Shown: positions 33,813 through 43,310, counted from the stretch's first letter. The stretch is 64,000 nucleotides of DNA from CAZQKW01 sp964594075 (GCA_964594075.1 CAZQKW010000018.1:1-64000); one strand, 5' to 3'. Notes: generated by a model not told the origin, from the sequence alone. A program made the numbers and translations.

Positions 33813-36791
33813 ATGGCACATCGTATTGAAGTGGGATTGAAGCCGGAAATTAAAGATGCGCTGGGGGAAAAAATAAAGCGGCGCATTCAGAATGATTTGC
33901 ACATTGGCGTTGACATGGTGCGAACCATTGACGTGTTTATTATAGACATAAATTTGAGCGCTGCGGAGCTTGCTGCTGTTGCGGCAGGGCCGTTTTCAGA
34001 TCCCATCATCCAGCATTATGCTATAAATCGCCCGCTGGCAACCGGGTTTGACTGGCTCATAGAGGTGGGATTACGGCCGGGTGTGACCGATAATGTGGGA
34101 AGGACGGCATTGGAGGCGCTGTCACTTATTCTCAATAGAATGCCGTCGCCTGATGAAAAGGTCTATTCTGCGCGCCAGTATCTGCTGCGGGGAACCATAG
34201 ACCGGTCCGCTGTGGAGAAAATTGCCCGCGACCTGCTTGCCAATGAATTGATTCAGCGCTACGAAATTTATCACAGGGATGAATTTGACTATCAACAGGG
34301 TATCCCGGCATATGTTCCCCGGGTGAGTGAAACCAGTCTCATCCAGGTATGCGCCATTGATCTTGCGGTAACCGACGAGGAGCTTATGCGCATCAGCAAA
34401 GAGCGGCTGCTGGCATTAAGCCTTGCTGAAATGAAGGCGATCCAATCCTATTTTGGTTCGGAACCAGTACTTGCCGCCCGGCGGGGGTTTGGGCTTGATA
34501 ACCGGGCAACTGATGTTGAGATTGAGGCGCTTGCTCAAACCTGGTCGGAGCACTGCAAACATAAAATTTTTAATGCTGATATTGAATATACTGATGAACA
34601 GGGTCAGCGCTGCGTAATCCATAGCCTGTTTGATAAATATATACGGGGCGCCACCGAGCAGGTGAGAAAAAAACTTGGGAAAAAGGACTGGTGCGTATCG
34701 GTTTTTACCGATAATGCAGGCATCATTTCCTGGAATGATCAATACAACCTTGTTTTTAAGGTAGAGACTCATAACAGTCCGTCTGCCCTGGATCCCTACG
34801 GCGGAGCGCTGACGGGCATAGTCGGGGTCAACCGCGATCCGCTGGGAACGGGCCGGGGATCCAAACTGATCTTTAACACCGATGTATTCTGCTTTGCTTC
34901 CCCTTTTTATGAGGCGCAGCTTCCGCCCCGTATTCTGCATCCACGCCGTATTTTTGAAGGTGTGCGGGAAGGGGTTGAACATGGCGGGAATAAAAGCGGC
35001 ATCCCGACGGTCAACGGCAGCATTGTCTTTGACGACCGGTTTTTGGGGAAGCCGCTGGTTTACTGCGGCACTGCGGGGATCATGCCCAAAATCGTTCTGG
35101 GCGAGCCATCGCATATAAAAAAAGCGCGTCCGAGTGATCTCATTGTCATGACCGGCGGCCGCATTGGAAAAGACGGCATCCATGGGGCGACATTTTCTTC
35201 CGAGGAGCTGCACGAAGGCTCGCCGGTAACCGCAGTGCAAATCGGCGACCCCATTACCCAGAAACGGATGGTAGATTTTTTGCTTGAAGCGCGCGATCGC
35301 GGCCTGTATCGGTGCATCACCGATAACGGGGCTGGCGGGCTTTCCTCTTCAGTCGGTGAAATGGCCCAGTATAGCAACGGCTGTCGTTTGGATCTGCAAG
35401 CTGCGCCGCTGAAATATGCAGGACTTCAGCCCTGGGAAATTCTTCTTTCAGAGGCGCAGGAGCGTATGACGCTGGCTGTTCCTCAGGAAAAGAAGGATGC
35501 GTTTATGTGCCTGGCTCAGAAAATGGGCGTTGAAGCCACAGTGCTGGGGGAATTCACCAACAGCGGCTATTTTCACGTCGTGTACGGAGAACAAACCGTT
35601 GCCTATCTTGACATGGAGTTTCTTCACAAGGGACTCCCGCGCATGCAGCTCAGTGCATCGTGGCAACCTCCGCGCCACCACGAACCTGATTTTTCAGAAC
35701 CGATAGACCTTACGCCGGTTATGATGAAAATGCTGTCCCGGCTGAACATCTGCAGCAAAGAATACGTAGTGCGGCAATATGACCACGAGGTGCAGGGCGG
35801 AAGCGTCATAAAGCCGCTCTGCGGCTTGTATAGCGATGGGCCGTCGGATGCCGCAGTGCTGCGGCCGGTCCTTGAGAGCCTGCAGGGGGTGGTGGTCAGC
35901 CATGGTATCTGTCCGCGCTACGGCGACATTGATACGTATCATATGGTGGCCTGCGCGGTAGATGAAGCGCTGCGCAATTTTCTGTGCGTCGGCGGGAGCT
36001 TTGACGGCATTGCCGGCCTCGATAATTTTTGCTGGTGCGACCCGCTGCCGGGAGAAAAAAATCCAGATGCCGCATACAAGCTCGCGCAACTGGTGCGGGC
36101 CAATCAGGCTCTGTTCGACTACACGACCGCCTACGGCATTCCCTGCATCTCCGGTAAGGACAGCATGAAAAATGACTACCTGATCGGAGAGATAAAAATA
36201 TCGATTCCGCCGACGGTTTTGTTTTCCCTCATCGGCAAGATTGATGATGTGCGGTTGGCAGTAACGATGGACGCAAAAGCCCCCGGGGATCTGGTGTATA
36301 TACTGGGAGAGACCTTTGACGAGACCGGGGGGTCTGAATATTATGCCCTTAACGGCTGCATCGGCAACACGGTTCCGAAGGTGAATGCAGAACGCGCACT
36401 CGGCTTATACCGGCGCCTTTCGCGCGCCATAGCGCGGGGACTGGTGCGATCATGCCATGATTGCTCAGACGGCGGACTTGGCGTTGCGCTTGCGGAGACA
36501 GCGTTTGCGGGCGGGCTGGGAATGACTGTTAATTTAAAAAAAGTGCCCGCGGAAAAAATCACCCGCAATGACGTGCTGCTGTTCTCTGAGACGCAAAGCC
36601 GGTTTGTGGTAACGATTGCGCCTGAAAAAAAGCAGGATTTTGAACGCTGCATGCGGGGCACCGTTATGGGGGAAATCGGCGTTGTCGTGAATGAACCGCA
36701 GTTTCGAATTACGGGACTGAATGAGGCGATAGTCGTTAACTCCGACATTTTTGTTCTTAAAGAATGCTGGCAGAAGCCGTTGCGCTTTTAG
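33813..36791 (+). CDS. purL: Phosphoribosylformylglycinamidine synthase, PurL with PurS-like N-terminus
   Basis: A 992-residue enzyme of de novo purine synthesis converting FGAR to FGAM with ammonia from PurQ. Residues 1-75 and 80-155 look like two tandem PurS-type domains (IEVGLKPEIKDALG and IEVGLRPGVTDNVG), followed by a PurL body with AQTWSEHCKHKIFN, KVETHNSPSALDPYGGA, ITDNGAGGLSSSVGEMA, SGKDSMKNDY and SCHDCSDGGLGVAL. Small PurL normally needs separate PurS; here PurS seems fused. It is followed 70 bases on by purQ. Confidence 0.93.
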   Translation: MAHRIEVGLKPEIKDALGEKIKRRIQNDLHIGVDMVRTIDVFIIDINLSAAELAAVAAGPFSDPIIQHYAINRPLATGFDWLIEVGLRPGVTDNVGRTALEALSLILNRMPSPDEKVYSARQYLLRGTIDRSAVEKIARDLLANELIQRYEIYHRDEFDYQQGIPAYVPRVSETSLIQVCAIDLAVTDEELMRISKERLLALSLAEMKAIQSYFGSEPVLAARRGFGLDNRATDVEIEALAQTWSEHCKHKIFNADIEYTDEQGQRCVIHSLFDKYIRGATEQVRKKLGKKDWCVSVFTDNAGIISWNDQYNLVFKVETHNSPSALDPYGGALTGIVGVNRDPLGTGRGSKLIFNTDVFCFASPFYEAQLPPRILHPRRIFEGVREGVEHGGNKSGIPTVNGSIVFDDRFLGKPLVYCGTAGIMPKIVLGEPSHIKKARPSDLIVMTGGRIGKDGIHGATFSSEELHEGSPVTAVQIGDPITQKRMVDFLLEARDRGLYRCITDNGAGGLSSSVGEMAQYSNGCRLDLQAAPLKYAGLQPWEILLSEAQERMTLAVPQEKKDAFMCLAQKMGVEATVLGEFTNSGYFHVVYGEQTVAYLDMEFLHKGLPRMQLSASWQPPRHHEPDFSEPIDLTPVMMKMLSRLNICSKEYVVRQYDHEVQGGSVIKPLCGLYSDGPSDAAVLRPVLESLQGVVVSHGICPRYGDIDTYHMVACAVDEALRNFLCVGGSFDGIAGLDNFCWCDPLPGEKNPDAAYKLAQLVRANQALFDYTTAYGIPCISGKDSMKNDYLIGEIKISIPPTVLFSLIGKIDDVRLAVTMDAKAPGDLVYILGETFDETGGSEYYALNGCIGNTVPKVNAERALGLYRRLSRAIARGLVRSCHDCSDGGLGVALAETAFAGGLGMTVNLKKVPAEKITRNDVLLFSETQSRFVVTIAPEKKQDFERCMRGTVMGEIGVVVNEPQFRITGLNEAIVVNSDIFVLKECWQKPLRF

Positions 36792-36861
36792 ACCGGTCTG
36801 CTTTTCTCTGAAACGTTACTTCTGAGTCTGATGGGAGAAACTAAGAACGGGAACAGGATAC

Positions 36862-37686
36862 ATGGGTAAAAAAACGGTGCGTGCAATTGTGGTGTCCGGC
36901 AATGGGACCAACTGCGAAGTTGAAATGGCTCATGCGTGCCGGTTGGGCGGCGCCGACCAGGTGGATATTGTTCATATCTCCCGGCTGCTGTATGGCGAAA
37001 CCGCGCTACGCGACTACGACTTTCTCAATCTGCCGGGCGGATTTCTTGACGGCGATGATCTGGGGTCTGCTAAAGCCAATGCCACCCGGCTGCGCTATGC
37101 CAAAACTGCCAGCGGGGAAAGCATTTTTGAGCACATTCAGGCCTTTATCAGAGAAGGAAAAATTATTTTAGGCATTTGCAACGGCTTTCAGCTTCTGGCG
37201 AAACTGGGTCTGGTCCCGGCTTTAAACAGCGCTTACGGCACGCAGGAGGTCACGCTGACCTATAATGACTCAGGAAAATTTGAAGACCGCTGGGTCTATC
37301 TTAAAGTGAATCAGCACTCGCCGTGCATTTTTACCCGTAACCTGAGCACCCTATTTCTTCCCGTCCGGCATGGCGAAGGCAAATGTATACCGCGCGATAC
37401 CGGCATCCTTAATGATTTAAAGCGAAAAAACTTGATAGTTGTGCAATATACCGATAAAAACGGAACCCAACCCGTGATGGAATATCCGCTCAACCCTAAC
37501 GGCTCGATAGAAGCAATTGCCGGTATTTGTGATGAAACCGGCAGGGTGTTTGGCATGATGCCTCATCCCGAAGCCTATCTGCACTTTACCAATCATCCAC
37601 GCTGGACCCGCGAGCGTGTTCCCGACGAGGGCATGGGTGTTGCCATTTTTCGCAATGCGGTGGAATATTTGAGAAAAAATCTTTAG
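36862..37686 (+). CDS. purQ: Phosphoribosylformylglycinamidine synthase glutaminase subunit PurQ
   Basis: A 274-residue class I glutamine amidotransferase. The nucleophile Cys is in LGICNGFQLL and the catalytic His-x-Glu in MMPHPEAYL; FLNLPGGFLDGDDLGS is the family's oxyanion block. It is somewhat longer than the 230-residue Bacillus-type PurQ. It releases ammonia for the adjacent PurL. The spacing to purL and shared strand indicate one transcript. The ATG at 36862 follows GGGAACAGGATAC, a moderate ribosome binding site. Confidence 0.93.
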   Translation: MGKKTVRAIVVSGNGTNCEVEMAHACRLGGADQVDIVHISRLLYGETALRDYDFLNLPGGFLDGDDLGSAKANATRLRYAKTASGESIFEHIQAFIREGKIILGICNGFQLLAKLGLVPALNSAYGTQEVTLTYNDSGKFEDRWVYLKVNQHSPCIFTRNLSTLFLPVRHGEGKCIPRDTGILNDLKRKNLIVVQYTDKNGTQPVMEYPLNPNGSIEAIAGICDETGRVFGMMPHPEAYLHFTNHPRWTRERVPDEGMGVAIFRNAVEYLRKNL

Positions 37687-37781
37687 GAACAGGGTTCATG
37701 GATTCCAGGACTCGAATGAGTCAAGCGTAATAAATTTCAGTTGAATTTTTGAACACGTGCCCCTTAAACCACATTCAATAT

Positions 37782-38306
37782 ATGCCTCGCAAACAAATTA
37801 AATACTGCGGCTATTGCGGAACCGCTATAGCCAATAGAAAAATTCAGGGCCGGAGCCGACTGTTTTGTCCGGCATGCAATGAGATTTGGTACCAGAACCC
37901 GATTCCTGCCGCAACCGCGCTGGTGCTCAATGATCAACAACAAATTTTGTTGGGAAAACGCAAAACAGATCCGCAGAAGGGCAAGTGGTGCCTGCCGGGC
38001 GGGTTCATTGAGCAGGGCGAAACCATGGCAGAAGCAGCCCTGCGAGAATTAAAAGAAGAGACCGGCCTGGTGGGAAGGGTTATGTCGCTGGTTGATTGTT
38101 TTTACCAAGAGAGTCGTTTTTATGGCAGCCTGATAATCTTTGGCTATCGGGTCTCCATACAAGGGGGCACGCTGTGTGCTGATGATGATTTGGAGGAAGT
38201 ATGCTTCTTTGATCTTGATAATTTCCCGCCGCTTGCCTTTGAATCACACCGGAAGCTGGTAGCAGAATTTAAAAAAATAGTTGCGGATGATAGAGTAAAA
38301 AAATAG
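37782..38306 (+). CDS. Nudix hydrolase with N-terminal zinc ribbon
   Basis: A 174-residue protein. Residues 6-40 form a zinc ribbon (YCGYCG and FCPACN), then a Nudix domain with the full box GGFIEQGETMAEAALRELKEETGL. This arrangement is like NudC-type or ADP-ribose/NADH pyrophosphatase relatives that clean up nucleotide derivatives. The start MPRKQIKYCG at 37782 is preferred to a TTG at 37749 because the ribbon begins right after it. It follows purQ by about 95 bases and may be co-transcribed. Substrate not assignable. Confidence 0.85.
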   Translation: MPRKQIKYCGYCGTAIANRKIQGRSRLFCPACNEIWYQNPIPAATALVLNDQQQILLGKRKTDPQKGKWCLPGGFIEQGETMAEAALRELKEETGLVGRVMSLVDCFYQESRFYGSLIIFGYRVSIQGGTLCADDDLEEVCFFDLDNFPPLAFESHRKLVAEFKKIVADDRVKK

Positions 38307-38374
38307 ATTTGCACCAGCAAAAATCTTATTTTGTCATTGACTGCATTTATTAAAGGAGTATAGTTTTATCAATC

Positions 38375-38431
38375 ATGGAGGGATTTCCAATGATTGTGAA
38401 TATCACTGAAAATAGATTGCCGGGAGATTAA
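38375..38431 (+). CDS. Possible 18-codon leader peptide ORF
   Basis: An ATG at 38375 is preceded by AAAGGAGTATAG and opens MEGFPMIVNITENRLPGD before TAA; a second in-frame ATG at 38390 follows GGAGGGATTTCCA. A terminator-like hairpin starts five bases after the stop and the secreted Cys-rich protein gene lies 125 bases on, so an attenuation leader is conceivable. The frame is short and may be chance. Confidence 0.25.
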   Translation: MEGFPMIVNITENRLPGD

Positions 38432-38435
38432 TTTG

Positions 38436-38471
38436 ACCTCTATCAGCCTGGGTGCTGGTGGAGGTTTTTTT
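38436..38471 (+). terminator. Terminator or attenuator hairpin
   Basis: ACCTCTATCAGC (38436-38447) pairs with GCTGGTGGAGGT (38454-38465), allowing two G-U pairs, with a six-base loop and a run of T residues at 38466-38471. It could end the purL-purQ-Nudix transcript or attenuate the downstream gene. Confidence 0.75.
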
Positions 38472-38556
38472 TACTGTAGAAGGGAGGTGTATAAAAAACA
38501 GAGCAAACATCCTTAACTAACCAGTTGATTATCAAATTTTTAGGAGGGAGAGGATT

Positions 38557-39201
38557 ATGAAAGCACAAAAGTTTAATTTAATATTTTTTGTTTCTACCTT
38601 TATGATCTGTATTTTTCTGTCACAAGGGGCATATGCCTGCTGGACTTTACCTCCAATATATCAATATCCCTGTCCCCAATTGGGAAAAGTTTGCTGTAAT
38701 GATCCATCATGTGATTACACGCTAAATCCTGAAATGAAATGTGCCTTCAATTGGTGGTGTTTGGTTAGCCCTCTTTCTGAAGATTGCAATTACACAGGTG
38801 AACCAGACTGTCCCTTTTTTTACGTGCTAAATAAAGATGAGACTAAACTTAATATCTTAAGAGAGACGCGGGATACCAGAATGGTTCGCACTGCTTTCGG
38901 GAGATCACTCATAAAACTTTATTATAAACACTCTCTTGAAATTACCTCTATCCTGTTTTCTGATGATGAGTTATTCTTGTTTGTCGCTGCGGTAGTCAAC
39001 GAAATTGCAGAAAAAGCAGTGGCGTTTAATAATCATGAAAAGGTTATTATTAATAATGCGCTTATTGAAGATATTTTGAATGTAGCAGATTTGATAAATG
39101 AAAAAGCCAGCCCGGACCTTAAAGCTGACATACAGAGGGTAAAAAAACAGATTAAGTCAGGATATATATTCAGGAGCTTTGGAATTACCGTTGATGATTA
39201 A
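38557..39201 (+). CDS. Secreted Cys-rich protein with CFI-box-like C-terminal region
   Basis: A 214-residue protein with a Sec signal peptide (hydrophobic MICIFLSQGAYA, cleavage near residue 26). The mature N-terminus is Cys-rich: about ten Cys in 60 residues (CWTLPP, CPQLGKVCCNDPSC, CAFNWWC), likely disulfide-bonded. The following KLNILRETRDTRMVRTAFGRSLIKLYYKHS matches the 'LR.fRD..L..s..G...v..YY..SP' part of bacterial CFI-box proteins, but the usual CFIATAAYG start is replaced by CPFFYVLNK. Function of that family is unknown. AGGAGGGAGAGG precedes the ATG; another AGGGAGGTG lies 75 bases upstream unused. Confidence 0.7.
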   Translation: MKAQKFNLIFFVSTFMICIFLSQGAYACWTLPPIYQYPCPQLGKVCCNDPSCDYTLNPEMKCAFNWWCLVSPLSEDCNYTGEPDCPFFYVLNKDETKLNILRETRDTRMVRTAFGRSLIKLYYKHSLEITSILFSDDELFLFVAAVVNEIAEKAVAFNNHEKVIINNALIEDILNVADLINEKASPDLKADIQRVKKQIKSGYIFRSFGITVDD

Positions 39202-39257
39202 TGAACGGTTTAGCTCCCTATTTTACCAGAAATTTTTTAACCTCTCTGTAACATTTT

Positions 39258-39450
39258 GCTTTTTTGATGGAATCGCCAAAGCTTTGAAAAAAGGGGAGCG
39301 GTTGATAGTGCCAAGGTTTGGGAGCTTTTCTGTTGCCAAACGGAAAGCAAGAAACGGCAGAAATACGCAGACAGGAAAAATTATAAAGATAGCAGCCCAA
39401 AAGGTTGCCAAATTTAAAGCTGGTGCTAAATTGAGCAAGTCTATTCAGCA
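39258..39450 (+). pseudogene. Remnant of an HU/IHF-type DNA-binding protein gene
   Basis: The translation FFDGIAKALKKGERLIVPRF, then GSFSVAKRKARNGRNTQTGK and KVAKFKAGAKL, matches HU proteins from the middle to the end, including the DNA-binding arm (RNPQTG becomes RNTQTG). The first 40 residues of the family are missing in this frame and in the neighbouring frames as far as I can read. After the HU part the frame runs on without a stop into the antisense of thiC, ending only at 39664. Truncation at both ends argues for a pseudogene. Confidence 0.6.
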
Positions 39451-39513
39451 ATCCATCTGCATCAATGTAAAAGTTAAAGGGGTAGCATATGCAACGTTGC
39501 TACCCCTACTTTA

Positions 39514-40809
39514 TTATCCCTCCCCGAAATCCCAGAGCTTTTCCTTGCTCAGTATTTTAATCGCGCAAAATTCGCCGCACATGGTACACACTTCGCTGTC
39601 TGAAGGGGCGCGGCTGTCGCGCAGTGTTTTAGTCCTCTGCGGGTCAAGAGAGGCCGCAATTTGACCCTTCCAGTCCATCTGCTTGCGGCAGCGGGACATG
39701 GTTATATCCCGCTCCATCGCGCCCGTGATGCCTTTGGCTATATCTCCGGCATGCGCTGCAATTTTTGCCGCAATGACCCCCTCGCGCACATCATCCACGG
39801 TTGGCAGGCGCAAATGTTCAGAAGGAGTTACATAGCAGAGAAAATCAGCGCCATGCGCAGCAGCAATCGCACCGCCAATTGCAGAGGTGATATGGTCATA
39901 CCCGGGTGCAGCATCGGTGACCAGCGGTCCTAATACATAGAATGGCGCTCCATGACAGAGCTGTTTCTGAAGCTGTATATTGGTCTCAATCTGGTTGATG
40001 GGAACATGGCCGGGACCTTCTATCATAACTTGCACGCCCTTTTCCAAAGCGCGCTGGGCAAGCTCTCCTAAGATAATCAGTTCCTGCACCTGGCAGCGAT
40101 CGGTGGCATCTGCGAGGCATCCGGGCCGCATGCCGTCGCCAAGGCTCAGCACCATATCATACGCCCCGGCAATCTCCAGCAGCCGATCATAAAACTCATA
40201 GAGGGGATTTTCTTTCTTATTATATGCCATCCATTCAATAGTAAATGCCCCGCCGCGGCTTACCACATCCATAATCCGGCCTTCGCGCTTCAAGCGCCGC
40301 GCTGCTTCGCGGGTCAGCCCGCAGTGCACGGTGATAAAGTCAACACCGTCTTCAGCGTGCCGCTCGATAACGCTGAATATGTCCTCCACCGTCATTTCAA
40401 CCATCGCTTTTTTCCGCTGCACCGCCTCAATTGCGGCCTGGTAGATGGGCACGGTGCCGACGGGCACCGTTGCATGTTTAATGATCTCTCTACGCACTTC
40501 ATTGATATTGCCGCCGGTGCTTAAATCCATGACGGTATCGGCGCCGGCTTTGATGGCAGCGTCAAGCTTTTTCAGCTCTTCTGCGACGTCTAAACAATCC
40601 TGGGAGGTGCCGATATTGGCATTGATTTTTGTCCTGAGACCTTTGCCAATGCCCAGCGGCTCAATTGAGCAGTGGTTGCGGTTGCGGGAAATTATGATAT
40701 GTCCGTTTGCAACTGCATCCCGAATATACTCGGCAGTTACCTTCTCCTGCGCAGCAACCTGCTGCATCTCAGGCGTAATAATTCCCTGTTTTGCACTGTG
40801 TATCTGCAT
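39514..40809 (-). CDS. thiC: Phosphomethylpyrimidine synthase ThiC
   Basis: A 431-residue radical-SAM-type enzyme making HMP-P, the thiamine pyrimidine, from AIR. The C-terminal cluster motif is intact (CTMCGEFC, C-x2-C-x4-C), with NANIGTS, DLSTGGNINEVRREII, HCGLTREA, SRGGAF, GDGMRPGC and EGPGHVP as family blocks. It is the shorter form without the extra N-terminal domain. The start MQIHSAKQG at 40809 is preferred as AAGGATGTCAT precedes it. It follows thiD-thiN by ten bases on the same strand. No TPP riboswitch was recognised before either gene. Confidence 0.95.
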   Translation of the reverse strand: MQIHSAKQGIITPEMQQVAAQEKVTAEYIRDAVANGHIIISRNRNHCSIEPLGIGKGLRTKINANIGTSQDCLDVAEELKKLDAAIKAGADTVMDLSTGGNINEVRREIIKHATVPVGTVPIYQAAIEAVQRKKAMVEMTVEDIFSVIERHAEDGVDFITVHCGLTREAARRLKREGRIMDVVSRGGAFTIEWMAYNKKENPLYEFYDRLLEIAGAYDMVLSLGDGMRPGCLADATDRCQVQELIILGELAQRALEKGVQVMIEGPGHVPINQIETNIQLQKQLCHGAPFYVLGPLVTDAAPGYDHITSAIGGAIAAAHGADFLCYVTPSEHLRLPTVDDVREGVIAAKIAAHAGDIAKGITGAMERDITMSRCRKQMDWKGQIAASLDPQRTKTLRDSRAPSDSEVCTMCGEFCAIKILSKEKLWDFGEG

Positions 40810-40819
40810 TATGACATCC

Positions 40820-42148
40820 TTAGGTCGCGATCGTAATGATCTTATGTGCCACATCCGCCGGCGTTGTTCCCAGCACGCGGATCATAGCTTCTTTGCCCAC
40901 ATCGCCGGTATCAAAAATAATATCGGGAACAGCGGCGCACTGTGACAGAACCGCATTGGTTCCCCATTCAAGGGTTGAGCCTTCAGCACTCTTAACCGCG
41001 GCGGGCTCCTGCGTTCTGTCAAAGGAAGCAATGGCGAATCCGGCCGTTTTACACCGTTCAATCGTGTGCCGGCTGTATTTAATATTCATCGCTGATCTGA
41101 ATCGCTGATTATATTTTAGCACGGTCAGGATAATTTTTGCTATATGTTGGGAGGCACCCGGCTGCGGTGATGAAATGGCGACAATAGAGTTATCAAGCCG
41201 AATAATTCTGCCGGGGAATGCCAGCACATCCTCCGGCGTCACCGCACCTTCCAGGGCGTAACCGAAATTTGATTGAACTTCCGGTATCAAGTGCCCAATA
41301 TGTGCCTGTTGCAACTGTTTAACCGCATCCATGAGCGCAACGGAGCATTCCCAAAGCCCTGCGCGGCGGGCGATCGGGGCATAGGGATTGGTCGGTCCGT
41401 GTCCTTTACCCAGAGAAACGGCGTGAGTGATAGCAGCGTGGACAAACTGTTGTGCCCGCTGCACTGCTTCTGCCGGCGAATATCCCCGCGCAATCTCTGC
41501 CGCAAGGGCCGAGGCAAAGGTGCAGCCCGTGCCGTGGGTGTTGGTGCTCATGATGCGCGGCGAAGGAAATTCTGCAAAGGCGGAGCCGTCATAAAACACA
41601 TCAACGCAGTCCCCCTGCAAATGACCGCCTTTGACAACAACGGTCTGCGGTCCCATATCTTTTATTTTCCGGGCGGCATCTTTCATTCGCTCAAGAGTCC
41701 TGAGGTCAAATCCACATAAGAGGGATGCTTCGTCAAGATTAGGCGTCACAATGAGCGCCAGCGGGAATAGCTGTTTTTTCAAAGCGGCGATCGCGGAGTC
41801 CTGGAGCAGGGTGTCGCCTGCTTTTGATTTCATTACCGGATCAACCACCACTGCAGACATACCGTAGTGGCGCAGTTTGCGGGACACGGCAGTGATAATC
41901 TCGGCGCTGAAAAGCATGCCGGTTTTTACCGCATCTGCCCCGATGTCCTCCATTACTGCATCAATCTGCTGTTCCACAAACTCGGGCGCAACCGGAAGCA
42001 CGCCGGTAACGCGCAGCGAGTTCTGTGCTGTCAGAGCGGTAATGGCGGTCATGGCAAATCCGCCGAGCAGAGTCACAGCCTTGATGTCTGCCTGAATGCC
42101 GGCGCCGCCACCGGAATCAGATGCCGCGATAATCAGGATTCTTTTCAT
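40820..42148 (-). CDS. Bifunctional HMP/HMP-P kinase ThiD fused to thiamine-phosphate synthase ThiN
   Basis: A 442-residue fusion. Residues 1-260 are ThiD: IIAASDSGGGAGIQADIKA, VDPVMKSKAGDTLL, VTPNLDEA and the anion hole HGTGCTFASALAAEIARG. Residues 275-442 are a ThiN domain (HLIPEVQSNFGYALEGA, FPGRIIR, MNIKYS, then WGTNAVLSQC and PDIIFDTGDVGKEAMIRVLG), which replaces ThiE for joining the pyrimidine and thiazole. The fusion is known from archaea and some anaerobic bacteria. The start MKRILIIAASD at 42148 is the family's. It is encoded just before thiC in one operon. Confidence 0.93.
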   Translation of the reverse strand: MKRILIIAASDSGGGAGIQADIKAVTLLGGFAMTAITALTAQNSLRVTGVLPVAPEFVEQQIDAVMEDIGADAVKTGMLFSAEIITAVSRKLRHYGMSAVVVDPVMKSKAGDTLLQDSAIAALKKQLFPLALIVTPNLDEASLLCGFDLRTLERMKDAARKIKDMGPQTVVVKGGHLQGDCVDVFYDGSAFAEFPSPRIMSTNTHGTGCTFASALAAEIARGYSPAEAVQRAQQFVHAAITHAVSLGKGHGPTNPYAPIARRAGLWECSVALMDAVKQLQQAHIGHLIPEVQSNFGYALEGAVTPEDVLAFPGRIIRLDNSIVAISSPQPGASQHIAKIILTVLKYNQRFRSAMNIKYSRHTIERCKTAGFAIASFDRTQEPAAVKSAEGSTLEWGTNAVLSQCAAVPDIIFDTGDVGKEAMIRVLGTTPADVAHKIITIAT

Positions 42149-42467
42149 AGTATTAACTGCAAAGATTGGGCAGAATTGAACCGCAGAAAACACAATGACG
42201 CGCCCGGTTTACGGCGCGTCGCTCACGTATTCAGTTGCGTATAACTCAAATTTTTACCAAACTCGGCTGATTTTATCAAGCGGTTTTGTTTTTCGCTTGA
42301 GCCATCAGGGAGAACATGCTAACGTTAAAAAAAAGCTCAAGTGGTCAAGGATTCAAGGGGCCGAGTACGAAAAGGACAGATCCTAAACCCTTTAACCCGA
42401 GAATCAATAAATGTAAGAATGGATTATTTGAACCCATTAATGCTCTAATCATTGATTCCTGAAATAA
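42149..42467. other. Divergent spacer between the thiamine genes and the RodZ-like gene
   Basis: This 319-base region contains no gene. A perfect hairpin with arms GACGCGCC and GGCGCGTC lies at about 42200-42223, but it is not followed by a T-run on either strand. I looked for a TPP riboswitch (CUGAGA and ACCUGA blocks) upstream of thiD-thiN and did not find one. No strong promoter is evident. Confidence 0.4.
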
Positions 42468-43310
42468 ATGGAAACACTTGGTCAATTCCTTAAAGAACAG
42501 CGCTTAAAACGCACTATCACTCTCGATGAAATTGCCCGAACAACCAAAATCCGCAAAGGGCTTCTTGAGGCGCTGGAACAGGATAATTACGATCTGCTTC
42601 CCCCGCGCTCGTATGTCAGAGGCATGGTAAAGCTATATGCGCAGGAAGTCGGTATTGATATTAATGAAGTCCTTGAGAAATTTGAGAAAGCGCCCATTGA
42701 AGCAGGAAAATTGCAGAGCACGGTAAAAATAAAACACCGCATGTCATCTGCTTCGCCAGGCACATATCTTATGCTCATCATTATAGGTATTGGTTTGCTT
42801 GGTTATTTTATGTATGCCCGAAGCGACAAGCAGGAAATAACTTCAGTGGTCGTTTCTACCCCTCCGGAGTCAAATTTAACGCCGACAATTCCCACAACCA
42901 TTATTGTCTCGACAGCCCCCGTTTCGTCAACTGCAGTGACTACCGAGCCGATTAACAACCCGCCGTCCGGGTTCATCGCTTCAGTTGCTACTGAAGCTGT
43001 TACCCCTACGGCGCAGACTTCCCGTGAAAAGCCTTCTCTTGATGACCGGCCATTTACCGTGAGATTTGAGGCTCACGAGCGCACGTGGATGCGCATTCAA
43101 GCCGACGAAAAAAAAAGTGTGCATATACTGTTAAATCCAGGGGAATCCTATGCCGTCACGGCTGATAACACAGTCAGCGTGCGGTTAGGAAATGCGGGAG
43201 GCGTATCCCTGTTTTTGAATGATATCCCACTGGCAAAAGCGGGAAAATCAGGAGAAGTGGTTAACCTTGAATTTCCGAAAGCAGCGCAATATCTGGTGCA
43301 CAGCCAATAA
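42468..43310 (+). CDS. RodZ-like protein (HTH, single transmembrane helix, DUF4115)
   Basis: A 280-residue protein. Residues 1-75 are the XRE-type HTH of RodZ (GQFLKEQRLKRTITLDEIARTTKIRKGLLEALE, PPRSYVRGMVKLYA). A transmembrane helix follows at about 100-118 (TYLMLIIIGIGLLGYFMYA), then a Thr/Ser/Pro-rich periplasmic linker and a C-terminal DUF4115-like beta domain (FEAHERTWMRIQADEKKSVHILLNPG). RodZ links MreB to the envelope; here it is alone, before a SAM hydroxide adenosyltransferase. Family assignment is strong, cell-shape role is by family. Confidence 0.88.
   Translation: METLGQFLKEQRLKRTITLDEIARTTKIRKGLLEALEQDNYDLLPPRSYVRGMVKLYAQEVGIDINEVLEKFEKAPIEAGKLQSTVKIKHRMSSASPGTYLMLIIIGIGLLGYFMYARSDKQEITSVVVSTPPESNLTPTIPTTIIVSTAPVSSTAVTTEPINNPPSGFIASVATEAVTPTAQTSREKPSLDDRPFTVRFEAHERTWMRIQADEKKSVHILLNPGESYAVTADNTVSVRLGNAGGVSLFLNDIPLAKAGKSGEVVNLEFPKAAQYLVHSQ

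Noticed and set aside
42197..42224. Hairpin upstream of thiD-thiN as a TPP riboswitch
   Set aside because: The diagnostic CUGAGA and ACCUGA-type blocks are absent; only a simple GC-rich stem is present.
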